A DNA stretch of 64,000 nt, taken from NCBI GenBank assembly GCA_020310875.1, contig CM035417.1, positions 85,474,417-85,538,416 of the forward strand, in the 5' to 3' direction. The stretch is from Ceratopteris richardii (Eukaryota > Streptophyta > Polypodiopsida > Polypodiales > Pteridaceae). Numbering within the stretch: position 1 is the first letter of the stretch; every line of letters starts with the position of its first letter. The notes beneath the pieces are model-generated. The model was not told the origin of the DNA, did no database searches, and worked only from the letters and a program-made list of their open reading frames with translations. This document shows positions 44,763 through 57,700 of the stretch, one piece after another. The translations under genes were made by a program, and so were the position numbers.

Positions 44763-46142
44763 TGTAAGAAAGAGAACACATGAGTACTAGAGAAGATAGA
44801 AAATAGTAGGATATCAAATTTTTTCTACCAAAAGCAAGTTCAAAGACGAAAGCATTGTGCACCTGTGTGCTCTCAAGGTAGAACTTAAATGGTGTAATAG
44901 CCCTTTCCATAATGAGATAGTTAATTTTGAATTTTTGGAATTAAACTGTTGGGATAATGTTTAGAATGAATAATTAGGTCATTTTATGCATGTAGACAAA
45001 AATATAGGGATGAGAAGTTCTATATTCTCTCTCTAAACCTTATCCACATCATGTTTTTTGGTTGAAAATTATATGTGAAGATGAAAGAATTAAGAGAAAG
45101 GTAGAGCATGCATAAGAGATTGAAAATGTCTCTGTGAAATTTTTACGAATCAGGTTCTAAGTACCTCATTTAAGGATCTACATTTAGTTTACTATAAGAA
45201 AATGCCTTGATTTTATTCTCTCTAGAATGTCTAAACTTGCAAGGCTCAAAAGTGACACTTGGAGGCAGATTTGGACCTAGGTCATCTCTAACACTATTGT
45301 GCAAATCGAAGAGTTGAGAAATTTTCTATCTCACAAGCTTAAACTTGACTATGTATATGTATATGTATTTTTGGATATGTATAGTTAAAAAAAGCACTTG
45401 ACTACTACAAACACATGCTTCTACAAAAGATTTGCATGCAACACAGGGAGAGTTGACTTTCTTTATAGTTGGTGGATCACATGCTTCCTTCGGGATGATA
45501 AGATCTACATTGAAAGAGATTGGTTGGGTCAAACAAGAAGAGGCCAAAAATCAAAGAATTACCTTGTGATTGAGAGTGAGAGTGAGAGTGAAAGTGTGAT
45601 TGAGAGTGTGAGTGTGAATGAGATTATGGTAGCTCGGGGGTGGTCGAGAGGTTGAGGCTTCATCAAAAATCTATTTTGCAAAGCTATTGTAATGATTGAT
45701 TCCCATTATCTATAATATCAAAACTTCTCTTTCTCTTAGTCATATCTTGTCTCCTCTTCGATGTCAAATTTTCTCTTATATTGTATATGTTTTGTTTTTC
45801 TCTCTTCCTTTATTCTTGAGTGATTAGAAACTTTGGATTGAGGATAGCTTGTGGTCCAGGAAGTGCTACAAATGGTGATCTAGACAAATCTCAATAGAGA
45901 GCTACAAATTACAGATATGCTCACTCAATTAGATATCTGGGGTTGTGTAGAAGTCATCTATATATAGGGTAACAAAGAGATGTGGCTTTCTATGGATGGC
46001 TATGCATGGGAAGTAGTGCATGGGTGGCCATCACCTACATAATCCCTATACGAGGCTTAGAACAATTTAATTGACCAAAAAAATATGAGTGATTGTTTAT
46101 TTTCATATGAAATATTCCCTTTACCATCGCACCAAGGGTGCT
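44763..46142 (-). repeat. LTR-B, inverted and 5'-truncated
   Basis: 1,380 bp matching 12,305-13,720 in reverse. The first about 215 bp of the LTR is missing; at 46,142/46,143 (CCAAGGGTGCTC / TTTTGGGGC) it fuses to copia-A pol sequence. Confidence 0.8.
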
Positions 46143-46830
46143 CTTTTGGGGCATTTGCATCATTATTTAGGCATTGAATTTATGCAAGTTGATGGCTTAA
46201 ACTATTGACACATTATTGCAGTGTTTTGGCCTTGACGACTTTAAACCTATTTCCACTCCTATGGAGACAGGTTTACAATTAAGTCTGCATGATGCTAGAG
46301 ATGCATTTGTTGTTATTCTCTATCAACAGAATGTTGGATGCTTGATCTACTTATGTATTATTCGGCTAGATATTCAGTTTGCTATCTCACAGATGAGCAA
46401 GTTTATGCATTATCCAGGTGTCAAGCATTACCTAGCCGTTAAGCACATCTTTCACTACTTGTGTCGTACCCGACTACTTGGATTGTTTTACGCCAAGGGG
46501 GGATCAATACCGCCAAATGTGCATGTCTTTTCTAACTCTGATTGGGATGGTTGCTATGACACTTGTGTGTCCACTAGTGGCTTTTGCTTCATGCTTGGTA
46601 GCTCATGTATATCTTGGTTGACCAAGATGCAGCCTACTGTTTCGACTTCTAAGCACATTGAGGTGCATTATCGTTATGTCAGAGAGAGGTTCCCTGTTGG
46701 AGAGATCAGCTTGGCATATGCACCCATGTAGGAGAACATTGTAGACCTTTTCAGAAAGGTTCTGCCTAAGCAGAAGTTTGAAGCTTTCATCAAAGCTTTG
46801 GGCTTACTTCCTTTTGTGCATTCGTTCCAC
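46143..46830 (+). pseudogene. Copia-A pol C-terminal fragment (block D3)
   Basis: The frame 46,216-46,731 carries PISTPMETGLQLSLHDARDA, GCLIYLCIIRLDIQFA, SNSDWDGCYDTCVSTSGF and CISWLTKMQPTVSTS joined to KHIEVHYRYVRERF. This is the same internal RNase H deletion as in D1 and D2. TAG replaces CAG after YAPM (46,729). DLF and KALGLLPFV follow. Confidence 0.88.
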
Positions 46831-46896
46831 ATTGCTTGGCACTTCCTTATATATGAGTGCCGATTCCTTGTTCACTGCATCACTCCCATGGGGATT

Positions 46897-47126
46897 TGCT
46901 GATATATTTAGGTAATGATGTGTGTGAACACTCTAGGAACATCGAAGCATTTTTTTCTATCTTTAGGAGGTTTTTTCCCTTGGCTTGTATATACGCCTAT
47001 CACCCTAATGAGTTACTTATCTTTGTACATTCTAGTGGTAATACATTTAGTATTGTGTGTTCTGCTCCAAGCTTCATCTTATTCCTTGTGTTGTTTGTGT
47101 GCTTCTGCACACCCCAAACTCCAACA
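46897..47126 (+). repeat. Copia-A 3' LTR in D3
   Basis: 230 bp starting TGCTGATATATTT (one change from TGTTG) and ending ACTCCAACA. The flank AAGCAAGTACAATAAA is shared with D1 and D2. Confidence 0.85.
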
Positions 47127-48092
<966 letters not shown>

Positions 48093-48289
48093 TAAAATTA
48101 CCAAGTGTGTAAGTTTTTCCATCAAGCTTCCCTTTAGTGAATGGAGGTGGATGAATGCAAATTGGTGCAAGAATAACATTGTTAGATGCACCAAAACTAG
48201 AAGATGAAGCTATTACTCATGCACTATGGTGATAACAAAAATATACTTGCAAGTTTAGAAAGTAGTCCTCTCTACTATAGATAAGTAAT
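48093..48289 (-). pseudogene. Copia gag start (family B), second inverted copy
   Basis: The reverse complement encodes the HPPPFTKGKLDGKTYTLG-type gag start. It is followed in element order by the leader and the primer-binding site at 48,289-48,302. Confidence 0.6.
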
Positions 48290-48302
48290 GGCTCTGACAC
48301 CA

Positions 48303-49113
48303 TGTAAGAAAGAGAACACATGAGTACTAGAGATTATAAAAAATACTAGAATATCAAAATTTTTCTACTAAAAGCAAGCTCAAAGACGAAAGCATTGTGC
48401 ACTTGTGTGCTCTTAAGGTAGAAATTAAATGGTGTAATAGCCCTTTCAATAATGAGATAATTCATTTTGAATTTTTGGAGTTAAATTGTTGGGATAATGT
48501 TTAGAATGAATAATTAGGTCATTTTATGCATGTAGGCAAAAATTTAGGGATGAGAAGTTCTATATTCTCTCTCTAAACCTTATCCACATCATGTTTTTTG
48601 GTTGAAAATTATATGTGAAGATGAAAGAATTAAGAGAAAGGTAGAGCATGCATAAGAGATTAAAATTGTCTCTATGAAATTTTTACGAATCAAGTTCTAA
48701 GTACCTCATTTAAGGAACTACATTTAGTTTACTATAAGAAAATGCCTTGATTTTATTCTCTCTAGAATGTCTAAACTTGCAAGGCTCAAAAGTTACAGTT
48801 GGAGGCAGATTTGGACCTAGGTCATCTCTAGCACTATTGTCCAAATCGAAGAGTTGAGAAATTTTCTCTCTCACAAGCTTAAACTAATTACTCACTATTT
48901 TTGTTTTCATGCACACTTATGGATGTCTCTGGGTTTGACTTTTTGTTTTTTTTTTCTTTTATTTTTGTATATGTATGGTTAAAAAAAGCACTTGGCTACT
49001 ACAAACACATGCTTTTGCAAAAGATTTCCATGCAACACAGGGAGAGTTGACTTTCTTTATAGTTGATGGATCACATGCTTCCTTCGGGATGATAAAATCT
49101 ACATTGAAAGAGA
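48303..49113 (-). repeat. LTR-B, second inverted truncated copy
   Basis: 811 bp matching 12,920-13,720 in reverse. It breaks at 49,113 within TTGAAAGAGAT and is fused to copia-A pol sequence. A second LTR-B::copia-A fusion, at a different point from 46,142. Confidence 0.8.
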
Positions 49114-50868
49114 TGTTTGATACTTTGCTGCAGATTTAGATGATGCACTAGTTGATGAGAGAGGTGATATTAAGGAGGCAAAAACTATGCCAAAATGGCT
49201 GGTGTAGACTTTTCGTGATAGCATATTAGATGCACCTCTATCATATCGTACTCGTTTAGGCTCTCATAATGCGTTTTTTGTATCAGATTGCTATGCTATG
49301 GCTGCATCTAGTCTGTGTGATGAGAATGAGCTTGTTTCGTTTGATGAAGCACAAGATTCAAAAAATTTGATGGATGCTATGCAATCTAAATATGATGCTA
49401 TAACGAAGAATGGTACTTGGTCTTTATGTGACTTTCCTCCAGGCAAGAAGGCCATTGGGACTAAAGTGGGTATACAAGCTGAAGTGTAAGCTTGATGGTA
49501 TAGTTGACAGGTATAAGGCTAGGCTTGTTGCAAAGGGTTATGCACAAGAAAGAGGCATTGATTTTGATGGGACCTTTGCACCTACTTGCCAAATGACTAC
49601 TGTTCGTAGCATCTGTGCACTTGCAGCTCATCATGGTTGGAATGTACATCAGTTTGACATTAAAACAACACTTCTGAATGGTGTCTTGCATGATGAAGTG
49701 TATGTTTTTTAGCCCCGTGGCTTTGTGCAAAAAGGGCATGAAAACCAGGTGTGCAGGTTAAAGAAGGCATTATATGGTTTAAAGCAAGCACCATGTGCTT
49801 GGTATGAGAAGATACATGCCTATCTAATTGCACATGGTTTTGAGAACAATCATACTGAAAGCTCCTTATATGTTAAGCGTGCTAATGATATGCTTTTGAT
49901 CATTGTTGTCTATGTTGACAACATACTGCTCACTGGTCCTATTGAGAAGCATATTGCTGATTTTAACGCTGATTTGCATGCCTCATTTGAGGTGTCTGAT
50001 TTGGGGCATTTGCATCACTATTTGGGTATTCAATTTATGCAAGTTGATGGTGGAATGGCTTTGTGTCGAACGAAATACATTGACACATTATTGCAGCATT
50101 TTGTCCTTGAAGACTGTAAGCCTATTGCCACTCCTATGGAGACAGGTTTACGATTGAGTCTTCATGATGCTGGAGATGCATTTGATGCTTTGCTCTATCA
50201 ACAAGCTGTTGGGTGCTTGATTTACTTATGCATTACTCAGCCAAATATTCAGTTTTTTGTCTCACGGATGAGCACGTTTATGCATTGCCCAAGAGTCAAG
50301 CATTGGCAGGCGGTTAAGCGCATCTTTCGCTACTTGAGTGGTCGTCGGCTACTTGGGATGTTTTATCCCAAGGGGGGATCACTACCGCTAGATTTGCATG
50401 CTTTTTTTTCACTCTAATTGGGCTGGTTGCTATGACACTCGTGTGTCCACTAGTGGCTTTTGCTTCATGCTTGGTCGCTCATGTATATCTTGGTTGAGAA
50501 AGAAGCAGCCTACTGTGGCCACTTCTAGTTGTGAGGCTGAGTATAGGGCAGCTTTCACGGCTACTATTGAGTGTGTGTGGCTCAGACGCCTTATGGCTGA
50601 TTTGGGTGTTGGTCAGTCTTCTTCCACCACCATCTTCACTAACAGTCAGAGCGCATTGGCACTTGTGAGGAACCCTGTGTTCCATGATCGCACTAAGCAC
50701 ATTGAGGTGCATTATCATTATGTCAGGGAGAGGTTCTCTACTGGGGAGATCAACTTGGCACATGTGCCCACACAGGAGAATATTGCAGACCTTTTCACGA
50801 AGGCTCTTCCTAGGGAGAAGTTTGAAGCTTTCCGCAAAGCTTTGGGCTTACTTCCTTTTGTGGAGTGA
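49114..50868 (+). pseudogene. Copia-A RT-RNase H, nearly complete
   Basis: From 49,114 the end of the integrase-RT spacer; from 49,298 DENELVSFDEAQDSKN and MQSKYDAITKNGTWSL. An extra A near 49,464 shifts the frame. Then RYKARLVAKGYAQERG, FAPTCQMTTVRS, a TAG at 49,712 in [22 protein letters not shown], and YVDN in place of YVDD (49,911-49,922). [15 protein letters not shown] and GCLIYLC follow. A T insertion near 50,405 shifts the frame into the intact RNase H: SGFCFMLGRSCISWL, SSCEAEYRAAF, IFTNSQSALALVRNP, HIEVHYHYVRER, LGLLPFVE and the natural stop. The best RNase H of the family in the window. Confidence 0.9.
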
Positions 50869-50930
50869 TTTCCACATAGCTTGGCATTTCCTTATACATG
50901 AGTGCCAGCTCCTTGTTCACCGCATCACTC

Positions 50931-50940
50931 CTAGGGGGGA
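50931..50940 (+). other. Polypurine tract of copia-A
   Basis: AGGGGGGA directly upstream of the LTR start TGTTG; it primes plus-strand DNA synthesis in copia elements. Comparable tracts are at 63,727-63,735 and in D1-D3. Confidence 0.75.
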
Positions 50941-50942
50941 TT

Positions 50943-51172
50943 TGTTGATATATTTAGTTAGTGATGTGTGTGAACACACTAGGACCACCGGGGCACTTTT
51001 CTCCCTCTTTAGGAGGTTTTTTCCCCCCGGCTTGTATATACACCTATTGCCCTAATGGGCTACTGATCTTTGTACATTCTCTAGTAATACATTCAACATA
51101 GTGTGTTGTGCTCCAAGCTTCTTCTTCTTCCTTGTGCTTTTTGCATGCTTCCGTAGACGTCTAACTCCAACA
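50943..51172 (+). repeat. Copia-A 3' LTR at the inverted junction
   Basis: 230 bp, TGTTGATATA to CTCCAACA. The base after the terminal CA (51,173) already belongs to the integrase region of the opposite-strand copia-A half. Confidence 0.88.
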
Positions 51173-53578
51173 TAGTGCGACAACTGTTAAGTACATATGC
51201 TGGACACATAATAGCCTCAGGCCCGAATCTGTGGTAAAGCCTGACTTCTTGACCATACACCTTGCCATCTCCATGAGTGACTTGTTCTTCTGTTGAGCAA
51301 CACCATTTTGTTCAAGTGTAGTAAAGTCAGAAGACATAGATCCCACCCCCCCCCTCGGATCAAAAAGGAGGGTGCCCATTTTACATGCTAATAGATTTTC
51401 AACCAAAACTAGAAACTCTTTGATGCACATAAACACTTCGGACTTTTCTTTCAATGGATATACCCATGCATGCCTGGAGAAATCATCAATGAAATCCACG
51501 AAGTAAAGATAATTTCCAAAAGAGGGTGTTAGTATAGGACCAGAGACATGATTGTGAACAAGTAGCAAATTCTGTGTAGCTTGAATATAACCATCTTTTG
51601 GGAATGAGGAATGCTGTATTTTGCCCAAAATATAGCCTTCACATACATGTTTACCAGATGCCTCAAGTTTGGAAAAAGAGGTCACCATTTCAAATTTTTG
51701 CAAATGTAGCAAAGTAGCAAATTTTAGATGACCGAAGCATGTATGCCAAAGCTTTGCATCTGACATAGCTAGAGAATTATGTAGTGCACATGTTGAATCA
51801 TTCACATATTTTTCATAATCTATGAGCTTATATAGCCCATGATAAAATTCCAGAAGCAATAATCACATCGCCATTTGATAGATCATGAACTGTACATCTA
51901 TCATCAACAAATTTCACAACCAAGCCAATCTTGGCTAAAGCTAAAAGTGATAACATATTTTTCTTGATCCGTGGCACAAATAAAGCATCTGGCAAGGTGA
52001 AAGAAGTACCATCAGGAGTAATCAGAATGATCATACCAACTCCCATGACAGGCTAAGAGCAATTGTTGGCGCATGTGACAGTATGCCCTATAGGGCAGTC
52101 TTGAGTGAAGAGAAGAAACTGCGCTGCAAGGTAATATGTTTGGTCACCCCACTATCAAAGTACCAAACATCTGAGTCTACTCCAACCATGCACTACTCAT
52201 GAGAAGATGGTTCAAAACTGCAAACAGTAGTAAATGCCCATTCTTCATCCTGCATAAGATTAGGAGACTCTCTTTTTGGTGTAGAGGCCTTTGCAACAAC
52301 CATTCTAGCCTCTTTCTTCTTTGCCTCTTTAGCAGCGAGTTTTGGTCAACTTTTAATGACATGATCGTTTGCTATACAATATTTGCAAAACAACTTCTAT
52401 TTTTCTCATTTGTTCTCATCTTTTTTTTCCTTCTTTGATTGTGCAGAATTAGCAAATTTTTGCTTACTAGTAGAAAAGATCCATTTTCCTTTGCCCTTTT
52501 GGCTAGGCAGGAAAGCTTGATCTGCAACATGCATAATAGACCTGTTCTGCCTAGATTGATCTTCCCACAACAACACAAAAAGTAACTCTTAAAATGTTAA
52601 GGCATTTTGATTTCCTTTCATCACCAAATAAAGAGTAGAAGCAAAACTTTGATATGAGTCAAGAAGACCATTCAGAATAGTCTGCACAAGTGAACTATTA
52701 GGAAGGACTTCACTAGCAAAAATCAACTATTCCTTCAAATCCTTGATCTTTGTTAGAAAACTATCCATAGAATCACCTTCATTCATGTGCTCACTCTCCA
52801 ACTGTTTTTGGAGGTAAGCAACATGAGCCTCCTTCCTAGCCTGGTACAATGTGGTAAGTGTATCCCAAGCATCCTTAGCTGTTTTGCAAGAGCGAATGAG
52901 AGGAATACTGGCATGTTTCATAGGCCAAGCTATCAATGCATGTGCCTGAGCATCTTTGCCACCCCAATGAATTTTCTCTGGAGTAGGTGCAACAAAAACA
53001 ACAGCACAAATAGGAATGTGTAGAATATCACCATCTTCGACGCCATCTGTATTAGCTTCAGTACCTATATTTGTAGTACCTATGTTCGTAGGTGTAATAG
53101 GAGATTTTTCAACACCTTGCATAATATTCCACAATCCTTTTGTGAACAATACATGACACATCATATAAACCCACAATGGATAATTGGTAGCATCCAACTT
53201 ATCCTCAACAACCAACATACAAAATACTGCTTTTAGCCACGACCACTGACTAAAATACCCTGATGCAAAAAAACGACTATATTTGAAAAAGTTGAATAGA
53301 ACAACCCTTAGAAGTTCCACTAAACCTGTAGCAGACGTTGAGATGCTTATATTGGTGAACTGAAACTGGTATATATCTTTGGCACAAAAAGATGAAATAG
53401 CCTGCACAAGCACTACGATAATGTTTTCGATGGCCAAAATGAGCTTAGATCACGATTTCGGCACCACAAAATGAAGATTTTTTTATCTTTGAAACACCTT
53501 GGGTATGCTCACCAAATTTCATGCGATTTTGAGACTACGACTGAAGGGGTGTTGATGATGCCTTAGATGAAGCGATGA
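51173..53578 (-). pseudogene. Copia-A 5' half: gag, protease, integrase
   Basis: Minus strand, from the right. Gag (52,727-53,437): VVEDKLDATNYPLWVYMM, HALIAWPMKHASIPL, NEGDSMDSFLTKIKDLKE. A frame-shifted zinc-knuckle region lies near 52,370-52,600. The protease/pre-integrase part is 51,828-52,046 (DDRCTVHDLSNGDVIIASGI) and 51,700-51,859 (LWHTCFGHLKFATLL, with the His-His zinc motif). The integrase core has VDFIDDFSRHAWVYPL and EQNGVAQQKNKSLMEMAR. The first catalytic Asp position reads HNHVSGP, and the usual AERKN is AQQKN, so the enzyme is dead. It stops at 51,173 mid-integrase. Confidence 0.87.
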
Positions 53579-53593
53579 CCTGCTTTGATACCA
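53579..53593 (-). other. Primer-binding site of minus-strand copia-A
   Basis: The reverse complement TGGTATCAAAGCAGG lies two bases from the LTR end. Near-perfect match to the initiator-Met-tRNA type. Confidence 0.8.
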
Positions 53594-53595
53594 GT

Positions 53596-53736
53596 TGCTG
53601 GCATTAGATGTTTGCGGAAGCATGCAAACAATTCAAGGAAGAAGAAGACGCTTGGAGCACAGCACACAATATTGAATGTATTACCACTACAATGTACAAA
53701 GGTAAGTAGCCCGTTAGGGCAATAGGCATATATACA
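53596..53736 (-). repeat. Truncated 5' LTR of minus-strand copia-A
   Basis: About 141 bp of the LTR 3' portion (R-U5 side). Homology to full LTRs ends near 53,736, so the promoter side (U3) is gone. Confidence 0.75.
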
Positions 53737-54290
53737 TAATGAGAGAAACCATACCTTCACCCTTTGGAAGACATCTTGCATTCTTACCTATATTTACTAT
53801 GATGGGTTCCTTTAGAGGCTGTAAGGATCTATAAAGGTCTTTTCTGCTTGTCATGTGATGAGAGGCACCATAGTCTATGAGTCATCTATTCAGCAATCTT
53901 TAGTCAAGAAGCATACCTCCTCTATTGTAACAAATAACTCAAGCTTTGTTTTTGCAACATTGCCAAACTCCTTGCCCTTGCCACCTTTTGAAGAGCCATT
54001 CTTCTCTTTTGCCTTCTTGATGTGATGGTCTTCAATTCTTCTTCTTTTAGTGGAAACACTCTCCCTCGAACTTCTTTTTGTTGTCTTATGTTTGTCTCCA
54101 TCTTTTGAAGAGTCCGCTATTAGAGGGAAGGTAGGTCTTGATGGGCAAAGTGAGTAGTAGGGTTGGATCACGCCCTGAGGGGTTGTCCCTATCTAGAGAG
54201 CAACGTTTGCATGCTGGGTGCCTTTCCTGGGGAATAGTATGATGGTTGGCTTGCCATTTGCACTTTAGAACGGAGCAAAAAACAATGTAC
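53737..54290 (-). pseudogene. Protease-region fragment of another copia family
   Basis: The minus strand reads a Lys-rich linker (GGKGKEFGNVAKTKLELF), then EVCFLTKDC and a stop-broken protease region with TSRKDLYRSLQPLKEPIIV, a typical copia segment after the DSG motif. The DSG itself is mutated and shifted. Differs from families A and B. Confidence 0.55.
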
Positions 54291-54839
54291 ACTAGATCAA
54301 ATGTTTGCTTAAGACAAATATATAATGGATGATCATGAAAGGATTGAAAAAGGAATCAATATACAAAGTGAATATCACCAAGTGATGATGGATAATACAA
54401 CTCTAGCAATCAGATACACTGCTATGGTGTGGATTGAAATCAATAAGTTCTATCCTTTTAGCTATAGGGCCGAAAAGAGATCTTCTTCACTTCTCCCTTT
54501 ACTTCGATTTCTTCAAGTTTCGAAAAAAAATCATTGGAAAAAACTAATGGAGGCTAGGCATGTATTTATAACTTTCCACAGGGTTCTTTTTCTTGATCTT
54601 TAGATTCTTCTAATTTTTCCTTTCCATTTTTAGAATATCTTCTTTTTCCTTTTTTCTAATCTTGGAAAATACAATTTTTTATTTCTATTTGATTCTACTC
54701 TTTTTTCTCTTTTTATCTCTTTTTATTGTTCTATCTATTTTCCATTATTATTTATTCACTTCTTTTTCTTTTGATTAAGATTTTATTCCTTTTCACATTT
54801 ATGAACAAAGAATTTATTAAATTAAGGATTAGAGTTGGG
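54291..54839. other. Pyrimidine-rich spacer
   Basis: A T/TTCT-rich stretch. The 92-codon frame at 54,325-54,603 has no recognisable family. Nothing else supported. Confidence 0.4.
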
Positions 54840-55790
54840 AAAATTGGCTTCCTAAAAGTTCGTAATTAGGGTTTTTATTTGGGAAAACTTAGGTCTTCTT
54901 GTGATTAGGTTAGTAACATCCAATTAATGATTAAATATATACATTAAGGGTTTGAACCCAAGGTTTCTAAGGGTTCAAAATAAGATTTTCAAGGGTTAAA
55001 TGTGAGCTTTTTAATGTTCTTGAGCTAGGGGTTTTTCTATCAGACACATGGGGTTTTTAATGGTTTCAGTTTAAAATGAAACTAGGGGTTTGGGGTTTTA
55101 AAGAGTTGGTTTTATTCAAGTAAATATACAAGTCTAATGTACAAATGAAATGTTTCTCATCACTCATTCAATCAAATAATTGATCAGCACAACTCATTTC
55201 TTCTTCTTGCAAAAAATGCACCAGACCATGACAAGCATAAACATAAAATTTTTGAAAAAAATCTTGCACACAATCCTAGAGGGATTTCATCCCGTTGTCG
55301 GGATGAGATCCCGCAGGGAGTGTGCATTGATTTTTTTCAAAGTTGATTGATTTTATGAGTTCTGTGTGGTGTTTTCACTGAGGAAGTGTTTTCACTGTGT
55401 TTTGGCCGATTTGATTGAGTGGCAGATGCCGAACCGTGTGATTCTTGTTGATTAGGCTTGTATATTTGTAAATACCCATGATGCTAGCTGAATCCATAAA
55501 CCCATAGGTTTGACCCTTAGAAATCCCTAAAAACATGCTGGTTTACCCTATAAAAACTAGACTTGAACCCTTGGAAACCCTTGGTGTTTAGTTCCAAACT
55601 GTAAATAAACCATTAAATTGATAAGGTTGAGTTAATTGTGAGGAAACCCCTAAGTTCTTGGACAGAAAACCCTAGCTTAGACCCTTAGAAATGGCGGTTT
55701 CTGTAGGTCAAACCCTAAAAACCAATTAAATTGTGAACATCCAGTGTGAAATCGAAACCTTGGTTTAGGAAAAAATTAAAAGACTGCCAA
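54840..55790. repeat. Long imperfect inverted repeat (foldback-like)
   Basis: The left half (54,840-55,140) and right half (about 55,440-55,790) are related as inverted copies. TAAATATACAAGTCTAAT (55,121) pairs with ATTAGGCTTGTATATTTG (55,451), and GGGTTTGAACCCAAGG, TAAGGGTTCAA and GAGCTAGGGGTTTTTCT have counterparts on the other side. A 300-bp spacer includes CATCCCGTTGTCGGGATG, itself a short hairpin (55,290). Could be a foldback transposon or two inverted degraded repeats. Confidence 0.5.
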
Positions 55791-55849
55791 AAATGTAAAG
55801 TTCATTGAGGAGGTTAGAACTTTCTAGAAGGAAGTCCTAGGGAGGGGCC

Positions 55850-55857
55850 TATAAATA
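55850..55857 (+). promoter_or_regulatory. TATA box TATAAATA
   Basis: GGCCTATAAATAAGTCC followed by a leader-like region (TTTGTTTCTTCCCCATC). A good promoter context, perhaps of an LTR; no linked gene found. Confidence 0.45.
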
Positions 55858-55894
55858 AGTCCAAACTCATTTGTTTCTTCCCCATCGTGTGGAT

Positions 55895-55919
55895 TGCCTT
55901 TGTGGATCCTCTCCTCCAG
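55895..55919 (+). repeat. First copy of an exon-like repeated motif
   Basis: GGATCCTCTCCTCCAG followed by GTATGC, preceded by CGTGTGGATTGCCTTTGT. A close copy, CCCGTGGACTATCCTTGC plus GGATCCTCTCCTCCAGG, is at about 57,417-57,452. The first could end at a splice donor. Confidence 0.4.
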
Positions 55920-57400
55920 GTATGCTCCTTGTCTATTCTTGCTTGGTCATGTTCTTGTTTTACTCTTCATCACCATGCCCACGAGAGAGAGACGGAGAGG
56001 GAAGAGTTTTCACTTGCCATAGGTATAAGAAACTCTATTTCTTTTTCGTGTGTGACTGTTACCCTCCATGAGTGTTGTAGTTCCATTTTTTTGTTGCACT
56101 AAAGGGATTAAAATGAAGTTAGTTTTGGAATAATCAAATTCAGAGCCATGAGAGGATAGGCAGACGTGGTGTCTGTTATGACGGAAGTGAGAGAGGTTCT
56201 TCGACGATGGCGCTGAGCTACTCTGACGGGGCACGAGAATTTAGAGAGAGAGGGGTCCTAACGGTGTTCGCAAGAGAGAGAGATGAAAGCTTGGCTGCTT
56301 GCGCATGGACACCGGGGTCCGGCAGACATAAGTGGAGGGGAGAAACTTGTCGTGGACGAAGAGAGCGAGACTTTGATAGTGGAGGCGCTGTGCAGAGATC
56401 CTCGTGCACGATTGGCACAGAGAGATTTTTGGCTAGACGAGAAGAGAGAGAGCTCATTGCTGTTCGCTGATGTGTCGCAATGTAGAGAGAGACTGTCACA
56501 AGCTTTCGGGGAGAGAAATAGGCAGCTGTAAGCGATGTAGAGAGAATCACCTGATGGCGGCGACACGCAGAGAATATATCGGGAGAGAGAGAGAACTACA
56601 GAGAAATGGGTGTCGGCAGCTTTAGGCGGCTGGTTGCGCACGTGGAGGATCATGAAATGTTGGGAGAGAGAGAGACCACAATTGCGTTATATAAGTTTTG
56701 ATATGTGGTCATAGCTTCATAAATCAACGGATATCACTTGAACATTCCGATCATCTGATAACAATCACAAATACATGATCGCTTAAAAGACTCTGTGATG
56801 CAGATAGCTATGCCAACTGATTGTTGAAATACTATTATTCTAAATCCCATTCAGCTGTAGAAATACTATTATTCTAAATCCCAAAGGGACTGGACGAGCA
56901 TCTATATGCAACATTCTTCAATAACAATCATGCTACCACTAGTTTGGAGAAGCTTGACGTAGTGGGGCGAAGACGAATTGAAAGAAACCAAATGTATAAG
57001 ATCTGCTTTATCTATGTTGGATATGTATGTAACTATGCAGTTCTATTCACTATGCACAATATGTACATAATGATTGTAGTAAGCTCTAATTTTTGCATTT
57101 TGAAAGCACAAAAATAAGTTCTGCTATAATTGTTTGGAATTAGAAAGAATGTGGTGAAGTCAAAACATCAACTTTCCGTGACAATAAGATATGTTCATAA
57201 AAATGTTGAGCGAAACGGACTCATTCAAGTAATGTTTCACGTATGGTTCAAATCGTTATTCATGAAGTTAGCATAACATGCAAGATATTAACACAACGAA
57301 ATGGTTGAAGAATAGCTCACGATGTCATTATATGTTTCTTGTTGAGCTTCACAAAGCTAATAGTTTTCTTTTTTCTTTCATGAGAGAAATTTTACTGATG
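55920..57400. other. GA-rich region without a recognised gene
   Basis: 56,150-56,700 is rich in GAGAGA and unusually GC-balanced, with several medium frames (56,207-56,470, 56,218-56,550) that match nothing known. 56,700-57,400 is plain AT-rich. It may be the interior or LTR of an unrecognised retroelement, given the TATA box at 55,850. Confidence 0.4.
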
Positions 57401-57700
57401 ATTTGCCCTCCCATGCCCCGTGGACTATCCTTGCGGATCCTCTCCTCCAGGTTGGAGCAGTTGATGATATTGGAGGATTGTATGAAGTAAAGAATTGAAG
57501 ATTAATGACTAAAGAAAAGAGTACACCTCGTGGATCTTGATTGTGGAAATTCTTTCAAGGTTACTGCGTGATTGGAGGCTATTGCAATTTATGAAGTGAA
57601 GAAAATCATTTGCTGAAGATACTTGAAGAAAAGAGAAGACCGAAGTTTGGAAGAAAAGACCCAACCACGAAGACTGAAGCCGAAGATCCTGGGCGCGTTT

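Noticed and set aside
55290-55315. CATCCCGTTGTCGGGATG as a transcription terminator
   Set aside because: It is a short hairpin in plant nuclear DNA without a run of T after it; bacterial-type termination is not relevant here.
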